This document shows positions 25,329 through 35,463 of a DNA stretch of 64,000 bases, piece after piece. The DNA comes from Allomyces arbusculus (lineage: Eukaryota; Blastocladiomycota; Blastocladiomycetes; Blastocladiales; Blastocladiaceae): contig JADHYV010000002.1 in NCBI GenBank assembly GCA_027604705.1, positions 186,001-250,000 on the forward strand. Reading direction: 5' to 3'. Numbering within the stretch: the first letter of the stretch is position 1; the number at the start of each line of letters is the position of its first letter. A program made the position numbers and the translations under genes. The notes beneath the pieces were generated by a model. The model was not told where the DNA came from and did not search any database. It was given only the letters and a program-made list of their open reading frames with translations.

Positions 25329-28300
25329 CTACGCCGGAATCGGCAAATTCGCAATATCCGCCAACGACGCGACTCCCTGAGCTGCCGCCCGCGCAAACCA
25401 CCGCTGCGCCTCGCCCTGGTTCGGCTGGGTCCCGACCCCATCGCGCCAGCACATAGCGACACGGAACATGGCGGGCGCGTACCCCATTTCGGCGCCGTCC
25501 GCATAGTAATCAAACGCCTTGTAGGGGTCGGCGGGCTCCCCGACCGCCGCCGACTTGCGCTTCGACTTCTTGTCCTGCTTGGCCGAGGTCTCGATCCACG
25601 GCGCGTTGCCTGACCGTTCATAGTACATGCCGAGCAGGTAGCACGCGTGCAGCGCGTAGATGTTGCGCGCAGCGCCCGCCGCCGCCGCAGCCTCAGCGGA
25701 CCCAACTTCGGCCGTCGCGAACCCGGCAGTCGTCGCGTCCGCCGCGGCGCGCTTGAGCCACATGAGCGCGGTCGCCTCGTTGGGCGTCTGCTTGAGCAGG
25801 CCGCGCTGGTAGACGACCCCCAACTTCAGAGCGGCGGCGGTGACCCCCGCGGTCGCGGCCGCCTGGTACTGCGCGAGCGCCTTGGACGCCGACGCCTTGG
25901 TCCCGTGGCCCAATTCGTACGCGAGCCCGCGGTAGTAAATCGACGGCGCGTGGTTCTGCTTGGCGGCCTTCGTGTAGAGCGCAAACGCCTTGTCCACATT
26001 CCGCGGCGACCCGAACGCGCCCTTCCGGAAGCATTCGGCCAAGAAGAAGGACGCCTCCGGGTACCCGTGCCGCCAGGCGCCGACGCCGTCGGACGCGCGG
26101 TGCAGGAGCGCAAACGCCTCGTCAAAGAGCGCGTGCTTGCGTTCCGCGACACCGGGGCCATCCGGCAAACTGGCCGCCGCGCGCAGGAGCCACTTGGCGA
26201 AATCGGTCATCCCGGCCGCATCCTTCTTGGCGACCTGTGCGCGCCGGTCGGCAATCTGCTCGTCCGTGACCACGGGTTCCGGCTCGGGTTCTGGCTCTGG
26301 CTCGGGCTCGTGGTGCTCGACGTGCGGCGGCACGTACCCGTACCCGCCCATGTACGCGGCCGGAATCAGACTTGAAATCGCCGGGCTGGTCGGCAAATGC
26401 GGCGTCCCCGGTGCGGACCCCGACGCGGCAGCGTCCGCGGCGAGTGCTGCCGCCGAAGGGGCTGCAAACGTCGGCCCCGCGGGCCGTGCGGGCGCGGGCG
26501 CCATGGGCTGGTGGTACGTGGGCGCGAGCATCATGGGCACGCCATTCGCGCCCATGACCATCATCGGTGCTGCCGAGGGCGCCGGGGCCATGGGGGCCAG
26601 CACCATTGGGCGGTAAATCGGCGGGCATCCGGGCGGACCCGGGATCATGACCATGGTCGTTTGCGGTGCGGCGACGGGGACCGCGGGGACCGCGGGCGCG
26701 TTGGCAGGGATGGCGACGGGGCCATACGGGCCCTGGATGAAAGACACGGGCCGCGGTGCGGCGGAGGGGGCTGCGGGCCAGGCGCCGCCCATGGTCCCCG
26801 CAACAGACGGCGGGTGGCCGGGCACGTACATCGACTGCGCGCGCGGGTGCGTTCCGGCCTGCTGCGCGGCCTGCTGCTGCTGCTGCTGCGAATGCAGCTG
26901 ATGCAGGATCGGCATCGCGGCGGTGGCGGTCGTCGCCGGGGACATGGCGGGCGAGGGCGTCCCGATCGAGAAATTGGCCGGGAACATCATCGACGCGCGC
27001 GCCGACGACGACCGCGGCGGGAACGCCGGACTCGCTTGACTGCTGCCGGGCGCCGAGATGGGTGCGGCCAACGGCGACCCCATGGCCTGTGCGGCCGCGG
27101 GTATCAGCAGCGAGGCCGGGCGTGTCGCGGGGGCCGCGGTCGGGTCGTGCGTCGGCACGTCCGGAAATTCGGGCGCCTGCGCGTCGATCGGTGACGCGGT
27201 GGTCTCGTCGACAAGATTCTCGTCCTGCTGCGGCAAAGTCGCGTTGGGCTCGACCGACAGGACGGGTACCGACATGGCGCGCGTCAGCGCTTCGCGTTTC
27301 TCGTCGTCCTTCTGCTCCTCCTCGACGGCCGCAGGCTCGGTACCGGTACCGTCGGCCTGCTCCGTGTAGACGGGCTGCGTGAGCGGCTTAGCGCCCATGG
27401 CCGACGGGCGGAACACGCGCAGCGGGTACGCGAGCGGCCCACCCGGCACGGCCGTCGCCTGCAGTTGCGTCTGCGTTTGCCCTTGCGGGGGTGCCCGCGC
27501 GTGCACAGACCCAGGCTGGCCAGCGTACATGGACATGGCCTGGCGCGGGTAAGCGACGGGCACGGTGGGTCCCGAAGCCGAGACCGCGACCGAGTGGCGG
27601 AACGCCGGCGGCGGGCGCACGACCTGCGGCATCGCGAGCGATCCAAAGGCGGGCAAGCCCTCAGACTGGACGGGAGTCGCGGACCGCGACCCGGTGTGCG
27701 CGGGCGATTGGCCGACGAAGGGCAGGAAGTGCCGGGGGGCCACGATCACGCCCGCAGCCGTGTTCTCGTCATCGTCGCTGTCGTCGCTGTCGTCTTCGTT
27801 GGCCGCGGCAGGCTGGTCCTCGGTCGACCCGCGCGTCAGCGAGTCGGCGGTGACGGCCGGTGCCATGGGCAGCGTCAAGTAGGGCAGCTGGTTCATGGCT
27901 GTTGCGCTCGCGTTGGCGTCAGCGTCAGTCGGTTCGGCCGGAGCGGCGGGCTCCGCGCTCTGGCCCGCGGCGCCGTCCTCGTCAGCACCCAGCTCGTCTG
28001 CCACCGTCACGGACGACTCGTGGCCCGTCTGCGCGTCGGCAGCGGCTGTAAACGGTACGGTGACAGGCGCGCCTTTTTCAGCGGCCGTGAGAAGCTGCAG
28101 CATGCCGAGCGCCTGCTGGAAGAGCGCGTGGTTGGCAGGGGACCCGGGCGCCGTCGTCGGAGCCGACTTGGCGGGCGTTTCAGACGACGCATTCGCGTCC
28201 TGCAGCGGTTCCAGTTCGCCGGTATGCTCGAGCGTGACGGCATTGAACAAGTCGTCTAGGTCCTTTTCGGCGAGCGCGTCGCTGGACTCTTCGGGCTCGT

Positions 28301-29510
28301 TGGCGACCACGTCCAGGGCCAGGTCCAGTTGGTGCTCGTTGTCGACGGGGTTGGCGACAGGGCCGTCGCCGTCCTCGGCGGCAGGGGCGGCGGCACGAAA
28401 GGAATCGTTGTGACCCGCGGCCGAGGGCGTGCCAAGCGAGTTGGCGCGGTGCTGCTGCTCGGCCTGCACGAGTAAGTTGAGCGCCTGATGAAAGAGTTCC
28501 GACTCTTGCGCAGACGGCGGCGCCGGAGCATGGAGCAGTGGCGCATCGACGGCGGTGGTAGCGGAAGCGGGGGCGGCGTTGCTGCTGCTAGCGTTATCGG
28601 TGTCCTCGTCGTTGTTTTCCTGCTGTTGCTCGAGCGTACGCGGCGTGGCCATGGTCTCGTTTTCGTCGTCGCCGTCGAGCTCGGCGACCGAGTCCTGCTC
28701 CGTGTCGGGCGCGAGCGAGATCGAGTCGGCAAGCTGGTGCGGCGTCGTCGGCGATGCCGGGGAGCCGTAGACGGTGTGGTACTCGGACAAGACGTGCAGC
28801 GGGGCGTGGCGAGCCTGCGCGGGCCAGGCGGCGGGTCCGAGCGAGCTGAGCGAGTACTCTGAGTCGGACGGGCGGCGGCCGTCGTGCAAACGGCGCAAGC
28901 GCTCGGCCATGGCCGCGGCAGCGCCGGCAGAGAGCGGCGGGGGCTTGACGGGGGCCGTGCCCGGACGGTGCGTGGCCGGCAGCGTCGGCGGCGAGGCCAG
29001 GCCGAGCGTGTGCGCGACGGTCGCGGGGGTGACCGTGTCGAGTTGCGCGGCCGCGGGCTCCGAGGCGGTGCGCAGCGGCGTGTGGAGTGCCGGTGCCGAG
29101 CGGCGCAAAGACGAGTTCATGCGGCGCAGCGAGTGCCGGCGGTCGAGCGCGTGGTCGAGCAGCGCCGACGCGACGCGCACGGCTTCGTCGGCCGGGTCGG
29201 TGGTGGTGGTGGTGGTGGTGGTGGTGGTCGTGGGCTGCGCGTCGGCATCGGTGTCGTTGCCGGACTGGTCGTTTTTGGCGTCGGTTTCTTGGTCATCCTC
29301 GGCTTGCGGCGGGTCGAGCACGACAACGGCCTCGTCGGACAGCGTGCGGTCGGCGTGGGTGGTTCCCTTGGGCGGCAGCGGCGGGAGCGAGCGCGCGAGC
29401 AAGGCGTCGACGATGGGCAAATGGACGTAGTCGACCTGGTCGAGGTCCATGGTGGCGAGCACCGTCGCGCGGCGCGGCGGCAGCGGCGGGCGGCGCGAGG
29501 GAGCGGCCAT
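25329..29510 (-). CDS. Large Sel1-repeat protein (Skt5/Chs4-like)
   Basis: Single exon, 1393 residues. The N-terminal 1050 residues are Ala/Pro/Thr/Ser-rich with acidic patches, a poly-Thr run (about 29198-29230) and a Gln run; they look disordered. From about residue 1070 a series of Sel1-like repeats appears: FAKWLLRAA, ASFFLAECFRKGAFG, DKAFALYTKAAKQNHAPSIY, ALKLGVVYQRGLLK, AMFRVAMCWRDGVGTQPNQG. This order (long disordered leader, then Sel1 solenoid) is that of Skt5/Chs4, activator of chitin synthase III. The C terminus ends LPIPA, without the CaaX prenylation box of budding-yeast Skt5. A role in chitin synthase regulation is inference from architecture; other Sel1 adaptors are possible. 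An in-frame Met 20 codons downstream is an alternative start. Confidence 0.8.
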   Translation of the reverse strand: MAAPSRRPPLPPRRATVLATMDLDQVDYVHLPIVDALLARSLPPLPPKGTTHADRTLSDEAVVVLDPPQAEDDQETDAKNDQSGNDTDADAQPTTTTTTTTTTTDPADEAVRVASALLDHALDRRHSLRRMNSSLRRSAPALHTPLRTASEPAAAQLDTVTPATVAHTLGLASPPTLPATHRPGTAPVKPPPLSAGAAAAMAERLRRLHDGRRPSDSEYSLSSLGPAAWPAQARHAPLHVLSEYHTVYGSPASPTTPHQLADSISLAPDTEQDSVAELDGDDENETMATPRTLEQQQENNDEDTDNASSSNAAPASATTAVDAPLLHAPAPPSAQESELFHQALNLLVQAEQQHRANSLGTPSAAGHNDSFRAAAPAAEDGDGPVANPVDNEHQLDLALDVVANEPEESSDALAEKDLDDLFNAVTLEHTGELEPLQDANASSETPAKSAPTTAPGSPANHALFQQALGMLQLLTAAEKGAPVTVPFTAAADAQTGHESSVTVADELGADEDGAAGQSAEPAAPAEPTDADANASATAMNQLPYLTLPMAPAVTADSLTRGSTEDQPAAANEDDSDDSDDDENTAAGVIVAPRHFLPFVGQSPAHTGSRSATPVQSEGLPAFGSLAMPQVVRPPPAFRHSVAVSASGPTVPVAYPRQAMSMYAGQPGSVHARAPPQGQTQTQLQATAVPGGPLAYPLRVFRPSAMGAKPLTQPVYTEQADGTGTEPAAVEEEQKDDEKREALTRAMSVPVLSVEPNATLPQQDENLVDETTASPIDAQAPEFPDVPTHDPTAAPATRPASLLIPAAAQAMGSPLAAPISAPGSSQASPAFPPRSSSARASMMFPANFSIGTPSPAMSPATTATAAMPILHQLHSQQQQQQAAQQAGTHPRAQSMYVPGHPPSVAGTMGGAWPAAPSAAPRPVSFIQGPYGPVAIPANAPAVPAVPVAAPQTTMVMIPGPPGCPPIYRPMVLAPMAPAPSAAPMMVMGANGVPMMLAPTYHQPMAPAPARPAGPTFAAPSAAALAADAAASGSAPGTPHLPTSPAISSLIPAAYMGGYGYVPPHVEHHEPEPEPEPEPEPVVTDEQIADRRAQVAKKDAAGMTDFAKWLLRAAASLPDGPGVAERKHALFDEAFALLHRASDGVGAWRHGYPEASFFLAECFRKGAFGSPRNVDKAFALYTKAAKQNHAPSIYYRGLAYELGHGTKASASKALAQYQAAATAGVTAAALKLGVVYQRGLLKQTPNEATALMWLKRAAADATTAGFATAEVGSAEAAAAAGAARNIYALHACYLLGMYYERSGNAPWIETSAKQDKKSKRKSAAVGEPADPYKAFDYYADGAEMGYAPAMFRVAMCWRDGVGTQPNQGEAQRWFARAAAQGVASLADIANLPIPA

Positions 29511-29624
29511 GGCGTACGCGGTGCAGGTGCGGGTGCGGGTGCGGGCACTGCCGGGGCTGCTGCTGCTGTTGCTGCTGTTGGCCGCGGAGCCAGGCCGGGT
29601 CGTGGCGGTGGCCGTGGGCGGCGG

Positions 29625-29656
29625 GTTGGCGTGTTGGCGTGTTGGCGTGTTGGCGT
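29625..29656. repeat. 8-bp tandem repeat, four copies
   Basis: The unit GTTGGCGT is repeated four times without mismatch, about 115 bp upstream of the Sel1-repeat gene start. A simple microsatellite. Confidence 0.85.
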
Positions 29657-29976
29657 CGGAGAGAGAGAGGGAGGAGACGGCAACGGGTGCAGGTGCGCGC
29701 GCGTCGCTCCTTGGCCCTTTGCCCGCGGATGAAGTGCCCAGGTCGGAGGCGGGAGGCGCGCGAGTGACTCGGCCGCCGCGCGCGCCAGGGAGCCGGTTGC
29801 GGCGGTTACGCCGCGCGCGGCCAGGTTACGCCGCCGGCCTGTCGAGACATGTGACCGCGACGCATCCCTGCCGAAGCCGCAGAACCGGCGGCCACGGCCT
29901 GGCCCGCAGATCGTCCGCACCGCTCCTGCACCACCACCGCTCCACCGACCCGTCGCCCGCTGGCACCGGCAACGAC

Positions 29977-30012
29977 GGCGGCTACGACGGCGGCTACGAC
30001 GGCGGCTACGAC
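29977..30012. repeat. 12-bp tandem repeat, three copies
   Basis: The unit GGCGGCTACGAC occurs three times perfectly, followed by a partial copy. It lies in the leader of the channel gene; if translated in the open frame it would give Gly-Gly-Tyr-Asp repeats. Confidence 0.85.
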
Positions 30013-30186
30013 GGCAACAACGCCGCCGCTGGCGACACCTGCCGGACTGTGGCGACCGCAGCAAGTCACCACGCGCGTCCAGCGCGCCGCGCCCGACCGG
30101 GACCGGGGCCGACCGCGCCAGGCACCGCGGCCGGCAACGGCACCAGCCGACCCAAGCAGCTGCCGCAACAACCGCGACCGCGGACG

Positions 30187-32948
30187 ATGCCCAACTCACC
30201 CCACGCGCACCCCGTCGCGGCGCGCTCCTCGGCCGCCGCCGCGCACCATGCCAGCACCTCCGCGCCGCTGCACGCACCGCGCCGCTTCAGCTCGTCGGCC
30301 GCCGACTCGGTTTCCCCCAGTCCACATGTCGTGCCCACCACGCGTCGCGCCACGCTCACTGCCGCACCCATGACCGCCGCTGCCGTTGCCGCTGCCGCCG
30401 CTGCTGCCAATGCCGTCGCTGCTGCCGATTCCACGGCGGCCGTGTCGTCGGCTACCAGCACAGCGACGCGACCGCAACCGCCCGCCATCTCTGTCACGTC
30501 GCTCGCCGACCAGGGCACAACAACCGCGCATCACGTCGTCTTTGACCCAAACGTGACGCCCGTGCGCGGTAATTCGCTTGTCGCCGAGATCACAGCGTCC
30601 CCTCCATCGTCCCCATCAGCGTCAAGTCGAGACGATTCGCGCCCAAATTCGCCACGCCTACCGACCCTGTCTCCACCACCTTCACTTCCGCCATCGCCTC
30701 CACCCCCAACCGCCGCCAATCCCGCTTCCGCACCAGTGGCGGCCCTAGCTCCCGCGCCAACGTCGCTGACGGCACCCCCACCTATCTCCACCGCCGCCGC
30801 CTCCACCTCGGCCACAGCAGCTGCAGCCCAGCTCTCGCGCTCGCGACTCGGCCGAGCATGGGACGCCCTGATCACGGCCATCCACGTCTTCAATCTGATC
30901 CTGATTCCACTCGCCATTGGCTGGACGTGCTACTTTGCCACGCCCGGCTGGGCATTGCTCGGGTACACCATGGACGCGTGCCTGCTCGCCAATGTGGGCA
31001 TCACTGCCACACGGCCTTTCCTCGACGAGTTTGGCAATCTCGTCACGCACGTCCCGACCATTCGCACGAATTATTTCTACAAGGCGCGCGGGTTCTACGA
31101 ACTGCTTGGCGCCTTGCCGTTTGACTTGATCGCGTGGTACTTTTGCAACCTCGACGGCGCCTGCGTGCTCGATCCGAACGCGACCTATCTGTCGCACAGG
31201 ACGCAGTACGTATGGTCGCGTTGCGCTCTCATTGACTCGCTTTACTCGAAATTCGTCGTTGATGCCGACATGATGTAGAAACCTGCCCGACATGCTCTTC
31301 CTCTGGGCCATATTACGCACCACGCGTTTTTTCTCCATGATCAACACGACCTTGTGGTTCTTCAGTGCCGAAGTGCCCGGAATCGACTTGGGCATGGCGC
31401 GCCTGCTCAAATCGACGCTTGTGTTCTTGTTCCTGGCCCACCTCGACGGCGGCTGCTTCTGGGCGTTTTGCTACCACGAAAACGACCCCGGGTCCTGGAT
31501 CAATGCGACGGGGATTGGCCTCGACGCCAACAACCCAGGCCACCTGGTTTCGTTCTGGGACCAGTTCATGACCAACTTTGGCAACGTCTATCAGGTTATG
31601 TTCTTCCAGTTTCGCGATACTGCGTCGGCGCCCGAGCAGATTTATGTGCTCATTGAGCTGCTCTTCGGGTACGTTTGAAAATGCTGTGATGGGTGGGGGT
31701 GCGCCGTTGGCTCACAACGGATTTGCTCGCGTAGAATTGTCATCAACGGCATTATTATTGGCGACATTTCCGACCTGATTACGGCGCCTGGGTCCGACCA
31801 GGACGCCAAGCACAAGAAACACAAATTCCGCATGCAGCATCTCGCGCAGTACTTGCAGGACAAGCTGTTCCCGCCCGAGCTGCAGCGTCGTGGTGCCGTA
31901 GCGACCCCACCCCCACACTCCGTCCGTCTCTTGTGACCCGTATCTGACCGGACCCCTCCCCCCCCCCCCCGTCCTCCCACAGTCCTCCAGCACGCCGAAT
32001 TTGAATTTCTGCGGCAGCACGGCATGGACGAAGAAGAACTGTTTGGCAAGTTGCCCAAGTCGCTGCGCGTCGATATTTCCGAGTTCCTCTACCTCGACAT
32101 TGTCGCACAACTGCCCGTCCTGGGTGCGTGCGACCGCGCGTTCCAGTCGGCGGTCGCGCGCGTCATGCGCACCGTGCTCATCCACGCCGACAGTTACATC
32201 TTCCGCGAGCACGACGAGGGCGCCGAAATGTACTATATTCAGGCCGGGTGCGTGGAAGTGTTGGTGCACGGAGGGAAACGCGTTGCCGGACAGTTGAAGG
32301 CCGGGCGATACTTTGGCGAAGGCGCGCTGTTCGAGGTACGTCGTGTTGACCGGGTTTTTTTTTTTCTTTTCTCCTGTTCCCCCCATTGGATGAGCTGACC
32401 CCCCTGAGCGCGCGTAGACGTGCCGCCGCACCGCGTCGGTCCGCACCTGCACCGAGACCGAACTCGTGGTCCTTGCGAAAGCCGACCTCGACGCGGTCAT
32501 TGCCACGGGCGCGTTCCACGACGTGGCCGCGCGGCTCGCCGAGGCCGCGACCGAACGTAAACGCGCCGTCGCTGCTCGACGTGACGCGGCCGCGCGGAAA
32601 CGGTTGGCCGATGAGCGACGCCGGGTGGACGAACAGCGCGCCGCGATTGAAATGATGCGCATGAGATTGGAGCCGGGCGGTGGGACGCGGCGCGGGTCCA
32701 CGGCGACGGCAAGGACGGCGGGGGGTGCGGGGATGGCGGCGTGGCGTGCGTCAATCACGTCGTTGGTCCAGGGGGCGCCGAAGGAGGGTGCGAGGACGAG
32801 GGGGAGTGGGGGAGGAGGTGGGAGTCCGAGTGCGACGGGGACGGCGGGGAGGACGGTGCGTGCAGGGAACGGAGGGAATGGGACGATTGCAAGCCGTGCA
32901 GGAGGGCAACACTTGACGGGCAAGCGCGGGAGCGCGGCTGGGGCGTGA
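30187..32948 (+). CDS. Cyclic-nucleotide-gated channel-like protein (CNG/HCN superfamily)
   Basis: Exons 30187-31205, 31279-31668, 31735-31892, 31983-32335, 32418-32948 (introns 66-90 nt) give 816 residues. After a disordered 220-residue N terminus there are about six hydrophobic segments: near residue 228 (AIHVFNLILIPLAIGW), 258, 304, 340-360, 381-400 and 458-485 (GIVINGIIIGD). A C-linker follows (PELQRRVLQHAEFEFLRQ, then MDEEELFGKLPKSLRVDI). The cyclic-nucleotide-binding domain has the phosphate cassette GEGALFETCRRTASVRT completed over intron 4. Two features are unusual. The putative pore reads NVYQVMFFQFRDTASAP with no GYG filter, and the S4-like segment has few basic residues. Family and domain order are clear; ion selectivity is not. 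A cyclic-nucleotide phosphodiesterase gene lies 0.7 kb downstream. Confidence 0.87.
31958..31970 (+). repeat. 13-nt C tract in channel intron 3
   Basis: Uninterrupted C run ending 12 nt before the acceptor. Confidence 0.85.
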
Positions 32949-33319
32949 GCATCGAAGGGTGGAGGCGCACGGGACGCCGAGGGACTATTTATTTCTGGGC
33001 TTTTCAATGATTTTGAAGAGTTGGACGGGCAGCTAAATGATGCGGCTGGCTTGTGTGAAGAACGGAACAAGACTCTGGCCGCGGTCACGTTGCTGGCAGC
33101 AAGGGAACGTCGCACTTTTCATTCCAGCGGGGCCGCAATGGCATTCATCTGCGGCGACCACGACAGTTAGCTGCTCGCTGCCGCATGCAACGTTTCGTTT
33201 GCCAATTTTACAAAAACCAATGCACGTAAAAGAAGGGCCGACGAGCCAGGCAGCGAGGGTGATGCAAATCGACAAAACGATACTTCAGCACGACCGCACA
33301 GAACGCTGTAATATCTGAA
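32949..33319. other. Intergenic region downstream of channel gene
   Basis: 371 bp of lower-G+C sequence between the channel stop and the tRNA 3' end. No ORF of note; it presumably carries the channel 3' UTR and the tRNA terminator. Confidence 0.5.
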
Positions 33320-33392
33320 TGTCATCGCCCAGGATCGAACTGGGGACCTTGAGTGTGTGAGACTCACGTGATAACCACTACACCACGATGAC
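33320..33392 (-). tRNA. tRNA-Val (anticodon CAC)
   Basis: On the minus strand this folds as a standard cloverleaf. It has a 7-bp acceptor stem (GTCATCG with CGATGAC), D arm TGTAGTGGTTATCA, anticodon stem TGAGT/ACTCA around loop CTCACAC (anticodon CAC), a short variable loop AGG and T arm CCCAGTTCGATCCTGGG. The discriminator is A. The D arm and variable-loop region closely match eukaryotic tRNA-Val. No intron. It sits between the channel and phosphodiesterase genes. Confidence 0.95.
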
Positions 33393-33622
33393 GAAGCCGA
33401 GCATGCTTAACCGCTGAGATAAGCTGCCGTTGAGAAAACAACGCCATGAATTTTTCGGATTTCAACCAGGGTCGCTCGCGACAAACCTGTTGCTCTCCAT
33501 CGAATAAATCATGATGATTCGCGACCCACGAAGCATCCGAATCACAGCACGCGCATCTCCCACCACAACTCAGCGCATTCGACCGCTCTCGCTGCTGTTT
33601 GCTACTCGATCAGCTTCCCAGC

Positions 33623-35328
33623 ATGCCAATCGCCGCCCCCGATGCCGTGCCCCAGAACCCTGCCGGCCTTGCCAAGCTGGCCGCATCGGACCACACGGAC
33701 CCCAGCAAGCATGGCTTTGCATCAGCCGATTCCGCTCCGCCAGCGATCCCAACCCTTACTCCTGCGGCCGGTGTTGTCGAGGCCGCACGGTTTGCCGTAC
33801 AGTACCGGCGCCCATCAGCGGACCCAACCATCGATCCCGCTGCATCGGCACGCAACGGACAAGTGGCGTCCGGCTATGGCCTGATAGCTGCGGTCCTCCC
33901 CGCCCGATCCCATGGCGCGCTATCCAATGCCGCGGGTGACGTCACGCTTGATGACTGGGACCTGGCTGTCGACGTGCACCTTCCCACGATCGACGCACAG
34001 GTGCTCGCGGTTGTATGGCTCCTAGAGGACGCTGGTGCGCTCGACGTGTTCCCGAAGACCACGACGGCCGACCTGGTCCAGTTTGTGAGCGTGGTTGCGG
34101 CCAACTACAATGCGCCTCCGTTCCACCGGTTCGCGCACGCCGTAAGCGTCGCGCAGGCGGCGCACGTCATGATGCGCGCGCTGAACGTCAAGGAGGAGCT
34201 GAGTAAGGAGGCGGTCGTGATGCTGTTGGTCGCGGGTGGTACGTGTTGCTTTGGCCATGGCTCGGACGAGTTGGGTGGTTGCTAATGTTGAATGTCCACC
34301 ACGTAGTGTGCCATGATGTTGTCCGTACTCGCACGCTGTTCAGGATTCCCATTGCCAAGAGGGGCGCGCGCGCTGACGTTCGTTGTCGTTTGCGCAGGAC
34401 CACCAGGGATTCACGAACATGTACCATTGCGCGACCGAGTCGGACCTCGCGACCATGTACAACAACACATGTCCGATGGAAAACCACCACGCCGGTTTGT
34501 TCTCGCTCTCACCTCCATTCTCCACCCGGTCGTGCCTGACGAAGCGTTCTTTCCCCGGCGCGGTCGGCAGCCGTCACCAACGCCCTGCTCCAATCCGAAT
34601 ACAGCCCGCTCCGCCACATGGACCCGGCCGCCGCGCGCCAGTTCCGCTCGGGCGTCACGCAACTGATTCTCGCGACAGACATGGGCAAGCACGAGTCGAT
34701 CCTCGTGCAGGGCGCGCGCGTGCCGCCCGTCACGTCGACCGGCGAGATCGCGCAGTGGGAAGCACCGCAACGCATGGCGGTTCGTGTCCTCTATCTCCAT
34801 CCTCGCTTGCGATCCTTTTGAACCGAATCATCCCGCGCATAGTTCCTCCAAGTCCTCCTAAAAGCCGCCGACCTGAGCAACGAACTGCGCGCGGCCCCCG
34901 TCGCGGACCCGTGGTCGGCCGCCCTCTACCGCGAACTCAACCACGAGCAGGACGTGCTCGGTCGGGCACGGCTCGACACGGGTGCTGCCGCGGCGGCCGC
35001 TGGCCAGATCGAGTTCCTACAACTCAAAGTGAAACCGATTGTCATGACACTTGCCACCATTCTCGGCGCGGAACGTGCATTACCTGTCGTCGATCGCGCC
35101 AACGCCGCGATCGCGCGGCACCAGCAGCGGCACGCGGCTGCGGCGGGAACGGTGAAGTCCGCAGATTCGAGTACGTCGGACTTGGACGACGAGTCGGAGT
35201 CCCGCGAGTCGGTGAGCGAAACGTTGCCGGGTCCAATGGCGGCGGGGCGCCGTGCGTCGGCGCCGCATGGGACGCGGACCGAAGGGCTTGCACGGCGCCG
35301 GTTTTCGATTGCGACGTCGAATTACTGA
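33623..35328 (+). CDS. Class I 3',5'-cyclic-nucleotide phosphodiesterase
   Basis: Hydrolyses cAMP and/or cGMP. Exons 33623-34238, 34307-34320, 34398-34494, 34571-34779, 34843-35328 (introns 63-77 nt) give 473 residues. The HD-type metal centre is assembled from several exons: FHRFAHAVSV (about 166-175), VCHDV (206-210, encoded by a 14-nt microexon plus one base of exon 1), DHQGFTN, MENHHAAV (237-244) and LLKAADLSN (317-325). Helical sequences FVSVVAANYN and LILATDMGKHE also match the family. Departures from the usual consensus are FHRFAH for YHNxxH and DHQG for DHPG. No GAF or membrane segment is seen, and the C-terminal tail is Ser-rich. Substrate specificity cannot be read by eye. The neighbouring channel gene suggests a shared cyclic-nucleotide pathway (inference). 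Confidence 0.9.
34307..34320 (+). other. 14-nt microexon of the phosphodiesterase gene
   Basis: Flanked by an AG acceptor (CCACGTAG) and a GTCCGT donor. With one base from exon 1 it encodes Val-Cys-His-Asp-Val, the catalytic His-Asp pair. No other reading joins exons 1 and 3 in frame with the family motif. Confidence 0.85.
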
Positions 35329-35385
35329 GGGACAGGGTGCGTGGGTAGGAACTGGCGAAGGGGTGGAGCGGGACTGAAGGGGTGA

Positions 35386-35399
35386 GGGGGGGGGGGGGG
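35386..35399. repeat. 14-nt G homopolymer
   Basis: An uninterrupted run of G in the 135-bp convergent gap between the phosphodiesterase stop and the EBP stop. Confidence 0.85.
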
Positions 35400-35463
35400 A
35401 GGAGGGCGGAGATGAAGGCAGGTGGAGGTGGAAACGCTATATTGTTGAACGACCGGGCAACCG

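Larger units (their letters stand above)
29511..30186. other. Divergent intergenic region with short tandem repeats
   Basis: 676 bp between the Sel1-repeat gene and the channel gene. The channel's frame is open through all of it (from 29449), but codon content is repetitive and lacks domain sequence, so I start that gene at 30187. It contains two perfect tandem repeats, listed separately. Probably a bidirectional promoter region. Confidence 0.5.

Noticed and set aside
29625-29656. CRISPR-like array
   Set aside because: Contiguous 8-bp microsatellite without spacers, in a nuclear eukaryotic genome.
29449-30186. Longer N terminus for the channel
   Set aside because: The open frame is repeat-rich and overlaps the divergent gene's start; first well-placed ATG without such sequence is 30187.
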